Shown piece after piece: positions 22,057-34,797 of a stretch of 64,000 bases of DNA. Numbering within the stretch: the stretch's first letter is position 1; every line of letters starts with the position of its first letter. Where the stretch lies: NCBI RefSeq assembly GCF_035083965.1, contig NC_089729.1, positions 15,302,964-15,366,963 on the forward strand. The letters run 5' to 3'. The notes under the pieces were generated by a model. That model saw only the letters and a list, made by a program, of their open reading frames with translations. It searched no databases and had not been told where the DNA came from. The position numbers and the translations under genes were made by a program. Origin of the DNA: Branchiostoma lanceolatum (lineage: Eukaryota; Chordata; Leptocardii; Amphioxiformes; Branchiostomatidae).

Positions 22057-23781
22057 TTAGCCGAAGGTGCAGGAGTAAGAGTCAGGCCCGGCCTCTGCAC
22101 ACGTCATACCGGTTGGGCAGGACATCCCGTTGCACTTGTACTGTTCGCCAGTTCGGCCTTGACCAAATGCTGCAAATTATGAACGACAGAACGTAAGGGT
22201 TATATCAATGTGGGTGTTAGTCCCTGCAAATTAGGCTGTTATGTTGAAAATGTTCTAATTCGAATTGTTCTTCTTTTGAGCATTTTACAAGTAAAATTTG
22301 AATTTCCTTTTATTGGCTTAAAAACCTAAAATGACTGTTTTTGTGTGTGTATCTGTGCGTGCGTGTGTGTATGTTTATGTCTTGGTGTGTGTTTGTGTGT
22401 GTATTTGTGCGTGTTTGTATTATATATGTGTGTCTGTGTATGTATGTATGTATGTATGTATGTGTGTGTGAACAGTATGTGCATGTATTTGTCCGCGTGT
22501 ATGTATGTGTGTGTCTATGTGCATGTGAGTGTTTGTTTCTTTGTGTGCGTGTTTATATTTCAACTTCAACTTGATTTACCCCCAGATAACAACGCGAGGG
22601 GCAAAGTAGGGGGGGGGGGGAGGAGGTCCCAGGCTAAGGCGGGCAGGCCTCCAGCCTGGCGCGGTATGACTCAATGTGGGGGTTTGCAAAGCAGTAAAGT
22701 TAAAAGGGTAGATCTGCTATCTCTGAATCCCTTGTTTGTATTTGTTTAAAAGCCAATGTTGCTTATCAAATTAAAGTGTAACTCACCATAGCAGTGCATG
22801 GAAATGCCGGCGTCAACGCAGGTCCAACCAAAGGGGCAGACGTTAGGATTGCAGAGATCAACGTCTGCAAGGACAAGAATAAAGAATTAATTTATCATAA
22901 TCATAGTCAGTGCAATATTTGTTCCTCTTGTTTCATCTTTTCAGGAATGGGAGATATTGTCATGTGATACATCTACTACATGCATGTTCAAAGTGTATTG
23001 CTGTCTTGTGGGGAAATACATCACATGCCTGTATGTTGAAATACACCTACCTATTTCACAGTCGTCCCCCGTGTACCCAGGCACACAGCTGCAGGTGTAG
23101 GAATTGACTCCATCAACGCATGTCCCGCCAAATTGACAAGGAGAAGACTCACATTCGTCGACATCTAGAACGGAAAGAAGACATGGATGAATTAGAGTAC
23201 CGTCGGCTTTACTTACCGTGTTTCAACATATATTAACAAAAAAACTTGTCCCAACTGAGACGGGGGCTGATATGGACTTCCAAAAATGTTGACCCATTGC
23301 TGACGTCACACTTGTGACAAGTCACGTGTCAAAAACGATTGGGTCAGAGAGCTGAATGATTCAGTCGAAAATTCCCGTTAGTCCATTTTTTTAGGACTGT
23401 TCAAACTTTCCATAATACAACACAATCCTTTTAAGTACATCTAGAAATATGTTTTTGTTCAGTTACTTACTGATCTCGCATCTCTCTCCATCAAAACCTG
23501 GTGCACAATCACAGAACGTGTAGTCGTCGTTGAAGCAGGACGTACAGTTGCCGCCATTTTGGCAGACATTCTGGTTGCGGGTGGTGATATCTGAGACAAA
23601 TACATTGAATATAAAAACTGTATCTGAAAAATTAGAGGACGATGAATGAAATTAACATTGTCTATCTTATAATCTATCTATATCTATCTATCTAATCTAT
23701 TTATCTATCTACATGTTTCTATCTAGAGAGAGAGAGATTAGATGTAGATAGATAAATAGATAGATAGATAGATATAGATAT

Positions 23782-23831
<50 letters not shown>

Positions 23832-23849
23832 CATATAGATAGATGGATG

Positions 23850-23944
<95 letters not shown>

Positions 23945-26900
23945 TGATAGATAGATAGATAGATAAATAAGGTAGATAGATATGAATAGAGATATAGAGA
24001 TATAGATAGGGACATGGATATAGATATTAATATAGGTGTACCATAACAATGGTTTAAAGGGACCTGGGTTCTCTTATGTTTAAAATGTACATAACAAAGA
24101 CTTCTCACCCGACTGGCACACATAGTTGTGACTGGCATGGCAGAGGTCGGTCTTGCATTTGTAGCCGCCATCTCTGGCCAGAAGCACGCATAGGTTGTCA
24201 GGTTCTCCTGGTACCCACTCGAGAGAATCTGGAAAAGATTATAAATCGTTGAATAGCAAAGTTCTTTATTCAAAACCACGCACGAACCGACGTTTCGATG
24301 GCCATCTGTCATCTTCATCAGGGCAATACTCACTGGTTTACAGTGCACTGAATTAACGAAGCTAGGTGTTACTGGTTCACAGTGCACTGAAGCTAGATGG
24401 AGCCCTTGTGAAGATGTCAATACCTGGTTGCAAATAAAGAACTTTGCTATTCAGTCATTCACCAACCTAGGCCTGATAGAATTATTCACGGATTCAAAGT
24501 CCTTGTTGTCTCAAAATTGATATGGTGATGATGGCTGGTTTATTACTTCACAAAATAACAATGCCTGAATTGTAAGGCAAGAGCTCGACTTCACTGAAAA
24601 GCAGTAAGCTAAGATTTCAACCTCGCATACAAATAGTCAGCTGGAATTAGCATTGCCAATGCCTTTCTGAATAGTTATCTCTACGTATTTTCTAAGCCTT
24701 ATCACGCTTAACTGGAAGAGTTTTCATCAAAAGGTATCTGAAAATACCAATGTAAACAGTCAATACAGGACATCAAACAGAAACTTTTAACAGCAAGAAG
24801 ACACAACGGAAGGAATTATCGGACTATATGTTTGGGTTGGATAAAAGTACTTACTTCCCAACTGAGAGAAGTCCGAAAAGATGAATGTAGCAGGTGTACT
24901 CTTCAGCCCGATCCAGTGGGAAACGTTGGATCCGTGAGAGATCTGGTCGGCAAGGAAGCTCTGTTCACCCCTGTCCTTTATCGCTGCGAGGCTTCCCCCA
25001 AGGGAAGCGCACTTTGTTCCGGCGTCTGCGTGGTTGAGAGCGTGCTTAGACAGCTGGTAGCACTTTCCATTGTGTGCGGGTATGGGATCTGAAACATGCC
25101 GTATTCGGGAAGATTAGCACTCCTTGATGCATATGCAATTTCGTGTTTTTCGTGTATTTTCCTCTCTCCCTCTCCCTCTCCCCCTCCCCCCTCTCTCTCT
25201 CTCTCTCTATCTCTAATAGTATTTATATATTTCCCGCTTTCTCCCTTTCTCTTTCTCAGTTACTTATTTATTCCCTCCATCTCTCTCACTCCGTTTCTCT
25301 AGCTCCACCCCCTTCCCCTATTTGCAAAAACATCATCAAAAAGGTAGTAAGAAAATTTTCTTTCAAACTTACCCTTGATGACGCAGGTAGCGTACAAGTT
25401 ACTCACTTGAGCGCCATCCACACACCATCCGTCAGTCTCGTGATCAATGCCACATACGTCTCCGTTGTGGTAATCTGGGATGGAGATGAATGTGTCATCA
25501 AGAGGTGGACAATTCTCCGGCTCCGTTGTGCCACACATGTCGTTGGATATGTGCACCTGAACGCGACAAGCGATGTCTGTCCCTACGTCAGGAAGAACAG
25601 GGCAGTCTGCAGTCCACTGGCTACCATAGCAGTCCAGGTTTGCTCGCATGCACGGGTACATCATGCCTTCAGCCACGCACGCCGCTTTGATGTTGGTACT
25701 GGTCATCAGACCTGAGACCCTGACTTTGTAGTAGGACCAACCTTGGATAGAGGTCAGGTACACCATCTCGGCTGGAACAGGAAGCAAAAATGATAAGTCA
25801 AAACGTTTGTTCCAATATTGTGGGAAAAATTAATACATCAAATATTGAATTCGTAGTAATTTAGCAGCTGCTTGCAAATAGAATAAGATATAACCTTTAT
25901 TCTGTTGAACATTATTGGACTCTAGGAGCGTCAAAACCTTATACTGATAAAAGTAGTATCCACGAAAAAAAAAGAAATTAAGGTATCAGTACTAGTCTGA
26001 TATAGATAACGTTTTTACATTGAATGCTTGTGCGGTCGACGTTCATATTTTCTTCTTGATGAAAAATCAAGAGCTTTTTCACTAGTTTACTAATGATAGA
26101 GCGGCCTTGTGCACGGTGCCAAGTGAAGTTCGCCTCAAAGCATTTAGTGCGTTATAAATACCTGTTACCATGTCACAAAAATGGGAAGAAACACAAAGCA
26201 AAACACGGAACCAGACTTTGAAAGTATGCGTTTGATAACCACTTCAACATACAGATGTAGATTGTATATAACGTTGAGTAAGCAAAGCGTGACGCTTCAA
26301 CATTGACGTTTCTAAAACTCAGCCCGAACTGTTGATTTTAGTGCTTTCTATTTTGATGTCATTACATTTAAGTACAACCATGATTTAACAAGGTTATTGT
26401 TGATAAGAAGAAAACAACCCAGATTTTACAAGCATGCAGCATGACTAATCAAATAACACATAACAGTTAGATCTACAACTGTCAAGAATTTAAGTTTAAA
26501 AATTCGACACACCCCCAACCACAAATTCTGACCTGCAACCATACAGCAAGAAGGTACTACACAGATTTCACGAGCATACGTTTAGCTTATAATACGTAGT
26601 TTTACATCTGGTAGAAAGTTGAGTAATATCTAATGATATACTACCACATTGATAACATTTACAATACAACAATTTCATATAACCATACTAGAAAATAGAT
26701 GAGAGGAGAATTACCTTTGAATATTTGAACAAAAGTTAGGCAATGTGTACATTTTACACAAGCTTGAAACATTGTGTTGTTTTTAAGTTACCCAAGAGTT
26801 AAGATATTGCTGGAAATGTATGCATATGTTAAAAAGTTAAAACATTGGTCATTCCTCTTTTTAGTTGTTCTTTTTTCTTACATCCAAGAGAAGTAAAATG

Positions 26901-27257
26901 TTCTAAGCGACTGCCATTTCTATGCTTTTGACATCATCAAATCTGAAAAAAAATGACCTAAAACTTGTTTTGTCCCATGCCATGGCAGCAATGAGCGTTG
27001 AGCATAAAAATATATTTCGAGTTGTGCCCACCCCCCCCCCCCCACGAGCTGAATTTGAGCCAAATCGACTACAGACAAAAGCACGTTAAAGCCATTGCTC
27101 CGTCGTGTCCTATTGCGGCGAACGTTGTACATTTTCATCGCGAGCCACTATAACGTTTAAGAAATTTAAGGACCTATAAATCTAGTACATATGATAGATT
27201 TTACTGACCTGACAATGGTGTCGACATCAGGAGCGCGATAGCTAGGATGGCCAGCAT
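22057..27257 (-). CDS. Secreted C-type lectin / EGF-like protein (8 exons)
   Basis: Exons 27209-27257, 25373-25771, 24855-25088, 24109-24228, 23471-23590, 23051-23164, 22787-22864 and 22057-22169 all join at phase 1 to 408 aa. Exon 1 is a signal peptide ([16 protein letters not shown]). Exon 2 encodes a 133-residue Cys-rich domain ([10 protein letters not shown]..., [15 protein letters not shown]) that I cannot name. Exons 3-4 form one C-type lectin domain: paired Cys, [12 protein letters not shown], then WVPGEPDN and YVCQ. The sugar-site tripeptide is EPD rather than EPN or QPD, and the usual WND is replaced, so sugar binding is uncertain. Exons 5-6 are EGF domains; exon 6 begins DVDEC (calcium-binding type). 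Exons 7-8 are short Cys-rich EGF-like units ending in TFG and TAA. It is probably extracellular recognition or adhesion. Every internal exon is symmetric 1-1. Confidence 0.85.
22335..22560 (+). repeat. TG-rich simple sequence
   Basis: Imperfect (TG)n mixed with ATGT units inside the last intron of the lectin/EGF gene. The apparent Cys-Val-rich proteins in two frames are artefacts. Confidence 0.9.
23668..24000 (+). repeat. (TAGA)n microsatellite
   Basis: A long tetranucleotide array, with the purest block at 23838-23943, in the intron between the C-type lectin and EGF exons. Reverse-frame 'YLSIYLSI' proteins are artefacts of the repeat. Confidence 0.95.
24250..24460. mobile_element. Inverted-repeat element with 'GAAACGTCGG' motif
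   Basis: GAATAGCAAAGTTCTTTATT at the left is mirrored by AATAAAGAACTTTGCTATTC at the right. On the minus strand it reads CTGATGAAGATGACAGATGG then CCATCGAAACGTCGG before an AATAAAG tail. That order is familiar from 3' tails of some retroelements. It lies in the intron between the two lectin-domain exons. Confidence 0.55.
25148..25315 (+). repeat. CT-rich low-complexity tract
   Basis: A polypyrimidine stretch of TCTCTC and CCCTCT blocks between exons 2 and 3 of the lectin/EGF gene. Apparent Ser-Leu-Pro proteins here are artefacts. Confidence 0.9.
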
Positions 27258-28349
27258 GACTGCGACAATGTATGTTCACTGTTGAAAATGTTCCTCTGCA
27301 AGTGCTATGATCCCCCTGCACTTCTAATTTATGCAGTGAAGTGAGCAGGATGTTGCTATTGTTTCACATTAGAGTTTCTATTCGTCCTAAGCAACGGACG
27401 TCGTAGCTAATGCATTGTTTGAGGAAACCCTACCTTAAAAGACTTGTTTGACCAATACCCACATTGAATGTGTAAACTAAGGTTTTAAGCAGTGCGTCAC
27501 TTGTAACGGCAGTGACCCCGACACCAAAACAAACGATATCTGAATCGCTAAGTTTGTGTTAGATTTTGGTACAAAGCACTGATGACTTCATCCAAGGGAA
27601 AGCTAAACGGTACATGCCTAACATTAAATGTTAAACATCACAGAAGACCTGTGCCACACAACGATTGTATTGAATGTACCCCCCTCCTTTTTTAGTTCAC
27701 TTCAGTACCACAAATTGAAAGCCACTCAGATGTTTGGGGTTAAATTAACTGGATTGTGTTGACAGATGTTAATTTATTCACCTTGACTTGAAAAGTACTA
27801 AAATATCGCAATAAGTGCTTAAGACTCCTAGACACGAAAAATAGTGGACTCCGCTGACTGAAATGTAGGCGGGTCGAAAGCTAATTTTCCTTCTTTCTCT
27901 CCCAGGGTACCCAGCTGGGATCCTCGGCAGTGTAAGCTTCTATTCCCGCCTAGACAGGTTAGCCCAGCCTGGTGAATTTGCCTGGCTGAATTCAATCAAC
28001 AGCTACTCCAGGAGGGAGGGGTTGGGGGTGGCTGACGCAGCATTTCCTCGGAGGCATATTGACCCTGGTGCCGAAGAGCTGGCCTGTGTGGGCCCTGGCA
28101 ACTGCCTAGATTCCACATTAGATTTACTGTGACCTCATTATAGAATTAAGAAAAAACAATTAGCAACTCCATTATTCGTCACTTCTAAATGCAAATCTGC
28201 AAAAGTTAACAAATGTTTGTTTCGGAAGTTTTGTTGTTTTTATGTTTGCCTTTATTTGATCCCCGCAAAGGGATAAGATTTTAAAAAATGATGTTTGTAC
28301 GAAGAAATCGTTTTGGCCATACAATGATAAATGAACAAATTACCTACTT
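27258..28349. other. Upstream region of the lectin/EGF gene
   Basis: No coding exon recognised. Contains presumed promoter sequence of the lectin/EGF gene next to 27257 and a moderately GC-rich patch (27880-28130) of unknown nature. Confidence 0.4.
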
Positions 28350-30060
28350 GAGAATGAAACACCGAAACAATATTTGGTCCTCAAACTCCAATTTTATTGC
28401 CAGCATATCAAATCTAAGAAACATACGATAGGAAAATTGAAATTCAGTAAATTCTGCTGTCTAGATAGTGTCATATTTCTCAAAATACCATGGCCATATG
28501 TCAGCTTCTTCGCTTGTTCTAATGATAATATTATAGACCTCGTGTACATTGGTGACAACAATTCACGTTCAGATAAATCCATTCATTTCCATCTTCAAGT
28601 CAAAGTCGCTTACGCTATATTGTTAGATAATTGTATTGCATTAAACTTATTCTATCTTCACTAGTTAACTTTTAATTGTAGAAATCTAGGTATATACTGC
28701 AAGTATAGAATTGGCTTTTTTAATGTGATACAAGTCGTGCCAAAGCTATATGAAAACTGAAGCAAGTGACAATTATATTCTGTTCTAAGCTGGTCTTGGG
28801 TTAATAACATGTTATAAACTGGTTAACTGTTCTTGATTAATTAACATTAGGCAAAATATTCTAAGCGGTTCAAATCACCAAGTACATTCCTGTATATTGA
28901 CTCCCTAAAAAAACTGAACCTTTGTTACCTTAAAGCATGTCGTCTTTATTAGAAAATTGTGCCAATTTTGTATACATTTTCACCTCGTAAAAATGACCAT
29001 TCAAAGGGATCTTGATTATTCAAAATAAGCAAATAAAAGGAATAATATAGCCTTGATAAAGCAAGTACTATGTAGGAAGTGAAGAGTGGGGCCAAATGAC
29101 AATTTAATTATAAAATGGTATTGACGTGAAATCCAATTATTTTCTTTTCCGAAAATGTCTGAACATGAGATCTTGTCAGCTGTAACGTTACATAATATCT
29201 TGATGTAATGTAGATTTCTGAGATAAATTTTTTTATGCAGCCTTTTCCTTCACAAATCTCATCATAGCTCCTTCCTTTGGCCAAATATTACAGTTTCACT
29301 TCCTACAGCGTACTACTATTCTGCAGACTTTAAATAGGACCATTTTCTCCCTCAACCCACCAAAGTTTTTTTTTGTTTCTTGAATCTTGAATAAAGCTTT
29401 AAAGAGATATATCTAATTAACAGCACTCTGAAAGTGGTGTATGATTCCTCTGGCAATGTGTGTCTTGAAATGCATGTTTTAGTTTGATTACTGAATTCAG
29501 GTGTAAGTCGCTACTTCTAGGTTAGGATGTAGTAAAGCCATTAAGTCATGATCAGTTGAAATTTAAACCTATTAGAATTTAATAGTAACGTATTTTGAAG
29601 TGTAAAGGAATCATACTCTCTTTCAGACTAATGTCCTGGATGATCCAAATGTCCGTTCGCTGTAGTCATCAGTGGAAAGAAGGCTTAAAGACCACACTCT
29701 CCACTGCCAGCAGTAAATCAAGGTCCTGCAGTTACAGAACATAGAAAGTCGTTGATGTAAGTTAGACATCCAGGTAATAAGATACATCCAGGTAATAGTT
29801 ACTCAAGTAACTGGATATGATTTTGGAAACGATCAGATGGTTTTAGTAGCATCCACTACATTTTGTCAGTGACTGTGAGCAAGATTGTCGAACTGCAGGT
29901 TTTGTAACCACTAACTAGTATGAATTCTCAAGGAGAAAGTCGTTTCATGAATAAAAGAGTTGATGCTTTTTCACCATCATTTTTCAGAATGAATAACGAA
30001 ATAAATGAGAACAATCCGACCCTGAAAACACATAATGATATTCTAAGACAGCATTGTAAT
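28350..30060. repeat. 3' flank of the first Vps62 gene, duplicated at 42255-44510
   Basis: Non-coding sequence that recurs downstream of the second Vps62 gene in the same order: TCCTCAAACTCCAATTTTAT, GGTGACAACAATTC, TTAGAAAATTGTGCCAATTT and CACAGTTTCACTTCCTACA. It shows that the gene duplication included at least 1.7 kb of 3' flank. One insertion (29796-29930) is present only here. Confidence 0.75.
29796..29930. repeat. Dispersed repeat copy B
   Basis: Matches 849-975 closely (ACTCAAGTAACTGGATATGA, GATTTTGGAAACGATCAGA, GTCAGTGACTGTGAGCAAGA). The paralogous flank near 44350 lacks it, so it inserted after the duplication or was lost from the other copy. Confidence 0.7.
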
Positions 30061-30076
30061 ACTATCAAATAAACTT

Positions 30077-30082
30077 TTTATT
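30077..30082 (-). terminator. Poly(A) signal of the sushi-Vps62 gene
   Basis: AATAAA on the minus strand, 21 bp past the TAA stop at 30103. The closeness implies a very short 3' UTR if it is the signal used. Confidence 0.45.
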
Positions 30083-30102
30083 CAACGGTATTTCTAACCT
30101 TC

Positions 30103-33041
30103 TTAATCCAGGTCGTCATTTTTCATCTGGTCCCGGTAGTTGATAGACGATGGCCCGTTGCTTCGCACGCATTCATCACTGAGCTTTTCAACAGTGCAGC
30201 CGTCCTACAAAAATGTAGTTGTAGATGCGCATGTACTTGCACATGATTTAATGAAAAAGCACACTGAGAGCTCAAAAATGTGTTGGCTTCGGCTAGAACC
30301 TAAAAGGCGGTATCGCATTAAACATATACATTTATACTGGTTTCTTGTACTGGAGGTTCAACGGTAACATAAACCATAGTTCACCTTCTTGTTGCCCCAG
30401 CGTCCCTTGAAGTTCAGCCATGACCAGGATTCGGTGTACCCTCCATCTGGCCGGTACTTGATGCAGGGCACGTTCTTCCAAGTGTCCCATGCCGTCCCCG
30501 CACTGGTCTCGTCCTGCAGTTTCTCGTTGACCAGGATTTTCTTGTATGTGTGGGTGCCAGGGGTGGACCACAGGCCGTGGCTTCCTGTGATGATAATCAA
30601 AGCCATGGGTCGATATGTTAATTGTTGAAAGAATTCAGTTAGAATTCCAGTCATTCGGTCTACTGTTTGGTTCGTACTTTGGTTGGTTGGTTGTCTGTCT
30701 GCTTGTCCATGTTTTAGTTGGTTGGGTTTTTTTTGGGGGGGGGGGGGGATTAGGCAAAGGAAAAATTGTGTGGTTATTAGACGAAGAAACAGACAGATTA
30801 CAGATTGCATTACATGTACAGAGGAATACAATGTTTGTTTGTGACGGTCGTACCTTATATTCAGTGTCACACATGCACATTTTCAACCATAGTGTATGAT
30901 TGTGAAAAAAGGCAGTAAAAAGGATACCAGCAGCTGAATACAAGATGGGATGTGTCCCTTCAGTCTTCACAGTGTCGCCATCCTTCTTGTACGTCTGTGA
31001 TGCAGCATCCCAGTCGTATGTACCTAACCAGTCAACAAACATTGTCTTTAGTTAAGTATGCGTCTATTGTCGAAAAATGAGATTAAAAGAAAACTAATAC
31101 AAACTAAAAACAAGCTTTAAGCAAATACTGCTAACTGTTAATAAATACATGCCGATTTGAAATTCTTCCATGTTCAATGGCAATCTGTTCAAAAAAGACT
31201 TCATCAAGTGTAATTGTTTATTAAAGACTGTCCAAGTACATGTTCGTTACAACCAAAGTAAACGCTTGAACTGTCTATGTACAAAACGCCTTCAGAGACA
31301 ATATTGACTGGTAAGTAAAAAGATGGTACCTCCAAAGTTGTGAGCGGAGACATAAATGCTATTTGGTTGGTCACCAACCAGACGAGCGGTCATGTGTTCC
31401 CAGTCGCCCACGTGATGTCCAAAATTAGAGTAGCCACCGATGCATTTTCCAAAAGCCCTGAATCCTGTTTAACGATCAGAAGAGATAACATCAAGCAAAT
31501 TAAAGCTATCTCAATTTATAAGGATTGCGTTGTGCATGTTTCTTGCCATCTTGGTTCATCAGTAATGAACTGTAACCTGCAAAAACGTGAACTTTCGCAT
31601 CATTCTTTGATACTTCAACACGAACACAAAAAAAGGCTTTTAAGTGTACACACTTGCGACAGTGGTTTATCAAAAATGTTTTTTTTTCCTGTAAAGCGAG
31701 TCACTCGGGCGTTCGAAATAATGAGGCTGGTTAAAAAGAATCTGACTAGTGTAAAACTAACCAGACCAGGCAATGCACTCCAGAACACTCGAAGGTATTG
31801 ATAGTTTAAGAGCATCATAGTGATGAAGGTTGACCTACCGATACAAACTTTCTTTCCCCTGTTGTAGGGGTAGAACATCCAGTAGAAGATGTCTGTAGTC
31901 ACACCATTGATCCGCTTCCAAACAGCGTACACAGGAGGCTGCTCAGTAGAACCGACTGGCTCTCCACCGAAGAAAGGCAGTGTGCTTGAGGGTTTTGACA
32001 GGCCTTTGTTGGAGCTCAGGTAACAGTTGTCAGAACAGGTAGGAAGAGTCGACGGTGTGCTGGAATAAATGTTGCCGCCATCGTGCACCTTGACGTTCTG
32101 AAGGTGAAACCCGACGCTGGAAGGTTTGTACCCCTCACCATTCGCCAACCAAACTTTTGGTGCGTACTTGCTCACTAGTCCTTCCATCTGGTCATCTGGG
32201 ACTTGAATCACTACATGAAGACAAATCATTTCTTTTATTGGGATACACATTGGATTGCTGAAAGCCTACAACCTTTAAGGACGATACACAAAGACATGGA
32301 CATAGTGGATCTGCACTTAAGTACAACAACTCATATTACAGCTCCACAGAAAACTACATAAGATTAGACAAAGACAAACTTAAGCAAATTTCTGTTTACA
32401 AACGTGCTTTTTATATTGCTAACTGGTCCTTTCAAATTCATCACTTCTCCTTACAAAAAAGCAAACAGATCCGGTTATGTCCTAACCTACCTTTTTTACA
32501 GACCAGCTCAATCCCAGTCCATTGTCCATTAGAGCAGGTCTTTACTGTGTTGCCGGAGACTTGGGTGTACCCGGTATGGCACCGGTATGAACATTTCTCT
32601 CCGTGTGTGTAGGGGGAGGAACAGTCGGCCCGAGCTGTGTTCGCTGGGTTCGGTGGTGCAGAGCAGCCCGCTAGTGTTGATGGAAACAATCCAAGCATCG
32701 AGTTACAACTAAGTCTAACTTCTTAATAAACATTGTCACGAATCTAATTTCCTTAAAACATACCGGAGGTTATGTTCTAGAAAATGTTCATGGGCAACCT
32801 TTCGATATGGACTTTCACAAGGATATATTGGGGGAAATAGCAAAGATAGAAGCAACTATCTCTCACAAAATAAGAGGTACCAATATGTTCTCAAAGTTAT
32901 GCTGAATCTGAGCACATTTCATAACCTGCCATATATATGCCCTCACCAGATCTTCGACGGCGGCGTCGGCGCTTCCAAAATGCGTCTGACTCCAGGACGA
33001 GTGCACATATCAGAAGAAGGAGAAACACACTCTGCCACACT
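30103..33041 (-). CDS. Secreted sushi-Vps62 (DUF946) domain protein
   Basis: Exons 32947-33041, 32491-32670, 31839-32210, 31330-31464, 30928-31023, 30385-30584 and 30103-30204 chain in phase to about 393 residues. The initiator ATG lies in an unseen upstream exon. The first visible exon gives a signal-like VWQSVFLLLLICALVLESDA followed by a polybasic KRRRRRRS. Exon 2 is one sushi/CCP domain with four Cys and a late Trp (NGQWTG). Exons 3-6 match the Vps62/DUF946 fold: [48 protein letters not shown] and WDTWKNV. The last exon encodes a Cys-containing tail ending DDLD. Yeast Vps62 is linked to vacuolar sorting; a secreted animal version has no role I can name. Exons 2-5 are symmetric 1-1. Confidence 0.8.
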
Positions 33042-33169
33042 CTGAAAACAGAAACTCATTCAGAAATAGCTGTCTCACAGTTCAAGTGTAACTGTAGGTC
33101 TTGTATATGTGGCGCTACCGGAAAGCTTCCTATCCATTTGTCTTCAACGAAATGATAATGAGGTTGGTT

Positions 33170-33840
33170 AATGAATGAATGAAGACCTTTATTGTACATT
33201 CGTGCCCCGAGGGGCTAGATACAGGTCGTTTAACATAAACCTAACTAACATGGAAGTGGCATACACAGTGAAATAAATACAGTACATAGTTAAACATAAC
33301 GTTACATGGTAGACGAAAGTGATAAGCTAAGCTAATCCAGTAGAGTCAACTTCTTCTCGCTTCTTTGTACATGTGTAGATGTATGTGTAGATGTATGAAC
33401 AGATCATGTTTCTTGTACAAGGGTTGTCTAGACGTAACAAAAATATTGATTTTATCCGTTACGTTTAAATATTCAAAGTATGGGAATTTCTCATTTATAC
33501 ATTTGAAAAGAACATTTCTTTCTATATCGTAAAGATTACAATCTAAAATGAAGTGTCGCTCATCTTCTATTTGATTCAACTTACAATATTGGCAAAGTCT
33601 ATTTTCTAGAAGCGTGCGGTTGTGCCTTCCTGTTTCAATATGTAATTTGTGACAACTAATCCTGAATAAAGTGACAGCTACTCTATGATGTATGTTGCTT
33701 ATAGATAGATACTCTTCTTCCTTATATAGGGACTTAAACAGTCGGTAAGTTCGTAATTTGTTGCTATAAGATTTCTCTCTATTATCATTGTGAATTTCGG
33801 CTGAGAATGTTCGAGTTAATACCCATCAATTCTAACCTTA
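33170..33840 (-). mobile_element. LINE 3' fragment (CR1-like)
   Basis: On the minus strand it encodes part of a reverse-transcriptase C-terminus with a Cys/His cluster (LCQYCKLNQIEDERHFILDC), and ends CAATAAAGGTCTTCATTCAT with an ATTC-type tail. The 5' part is absent and the frame is broken upstream. CR1/L2-type by its tail; exact clade not determined. Confidence 0.65.
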
Positions 33841-34383
33841 GGATGATGCATAACCTGATAGTTTTCACCTCTTTAAAATGTTTTGCTTCGGCCTAAGATC
33901 GACGAAACCAGCTAAAATAAAAACAAACTTAATGAAGTTATAGGGCTAGAAATAGATAGATAGGCTGCGATGATATGTATAATTCACCAATCTGAAAAGC
34001 ATGATTCACAGTTAAGATATTCTTTTAGTATTTTGGAGCATACGGAGAGTTTAAGCGTATAGAACTTATACTATACAAAAGTAACAGTGTTTAACAGAAA
34101 TATTATCCTTATTGAATCAAGTAATAAGAGCGAAATATTCTTGTAATACTTTATATTTAGTCTCTATCATAGTCCATGGGTTGCTGGAAATAGTGTAAAT
34201 TGGCCAAATAGACTGAATAATTTACCAGACGAGGTAGCCATCCATTGAAACCTAGTACATTACATTGAGTAGTGAAATACATGTAAACTTTTGACGAATT
34301 CATCGGCTCTATGTACAAACACATTTCAAACTTAACATTCTGTTCTACCGTTTTATGTGGAATGTTCGTGAAAACAACCCGTC

Positions 34384-34797
34384 ACCGTGTTTTTCAGGCA
34401 GAGGGAGAAAGGTGAAACAATCGAACATCACCTCTTACACTGTAAACTTTATACCACGCAAAGAAGTACTATGTTCATATCCATTTCTAACATAACTGAC
34501 CTTCAACTACTTAACGACAGTTCATTATGTTCTCTTTTGTTACGAGGTTCCACGCCACTCTCATACTTACAAAACTGTAACATATTCGATATATTTCATA
34601 CTTACTTCCATTGCACAGGCAGATTCATTTAATGATAGATACCAATTTGTACTGTCTATTGTTATTTTCCTTTTACCCATTTTGTATTTATGCATGTCAT
34701 TATGTCTCTTTAATGTATGTGTTGAGTAGAAGGCTTCAAATAAGCAATCGCTTCCTGCCTAATACTCAGTTAACATATACGAATAAAATTTAAAAAA
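34384..34797 (+). mobile_element. LINE 3' fragment, opposite strand
   Basis: A short frame (GETIEHHLLHCKLYTTQRST) resembles the Cys/His-rich C-terminus of LINE ORF2, followed by an A-rich tail with AATAAAATTTAAAAAAAGG. The 5' end is truncated. It is not the same copy as 33170-33840 and lies on the other strand. Confidence 0.55.

Noticed and set aside
23719-24420. 233-aa minus-strand ORF with YLSI repeats
   Set aside because: It is a reading of the TAGA microsatellite running into the C-type lectin exon out of frame.
30332-30571. 79-aa minus-strand ORF beginning MVHPWHPH
   Set aside because: Out-of-frame reading of the Vps62 exon 30385-30584; the in-frame version matches the paralogue at protein level.
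32937-33155. Plus-strand 72-aa Arg-rich ORF
   Set aside because: It is antisense to the leader exon of the sushi-Vps62 gene, whose splice sites and phase are consistent.
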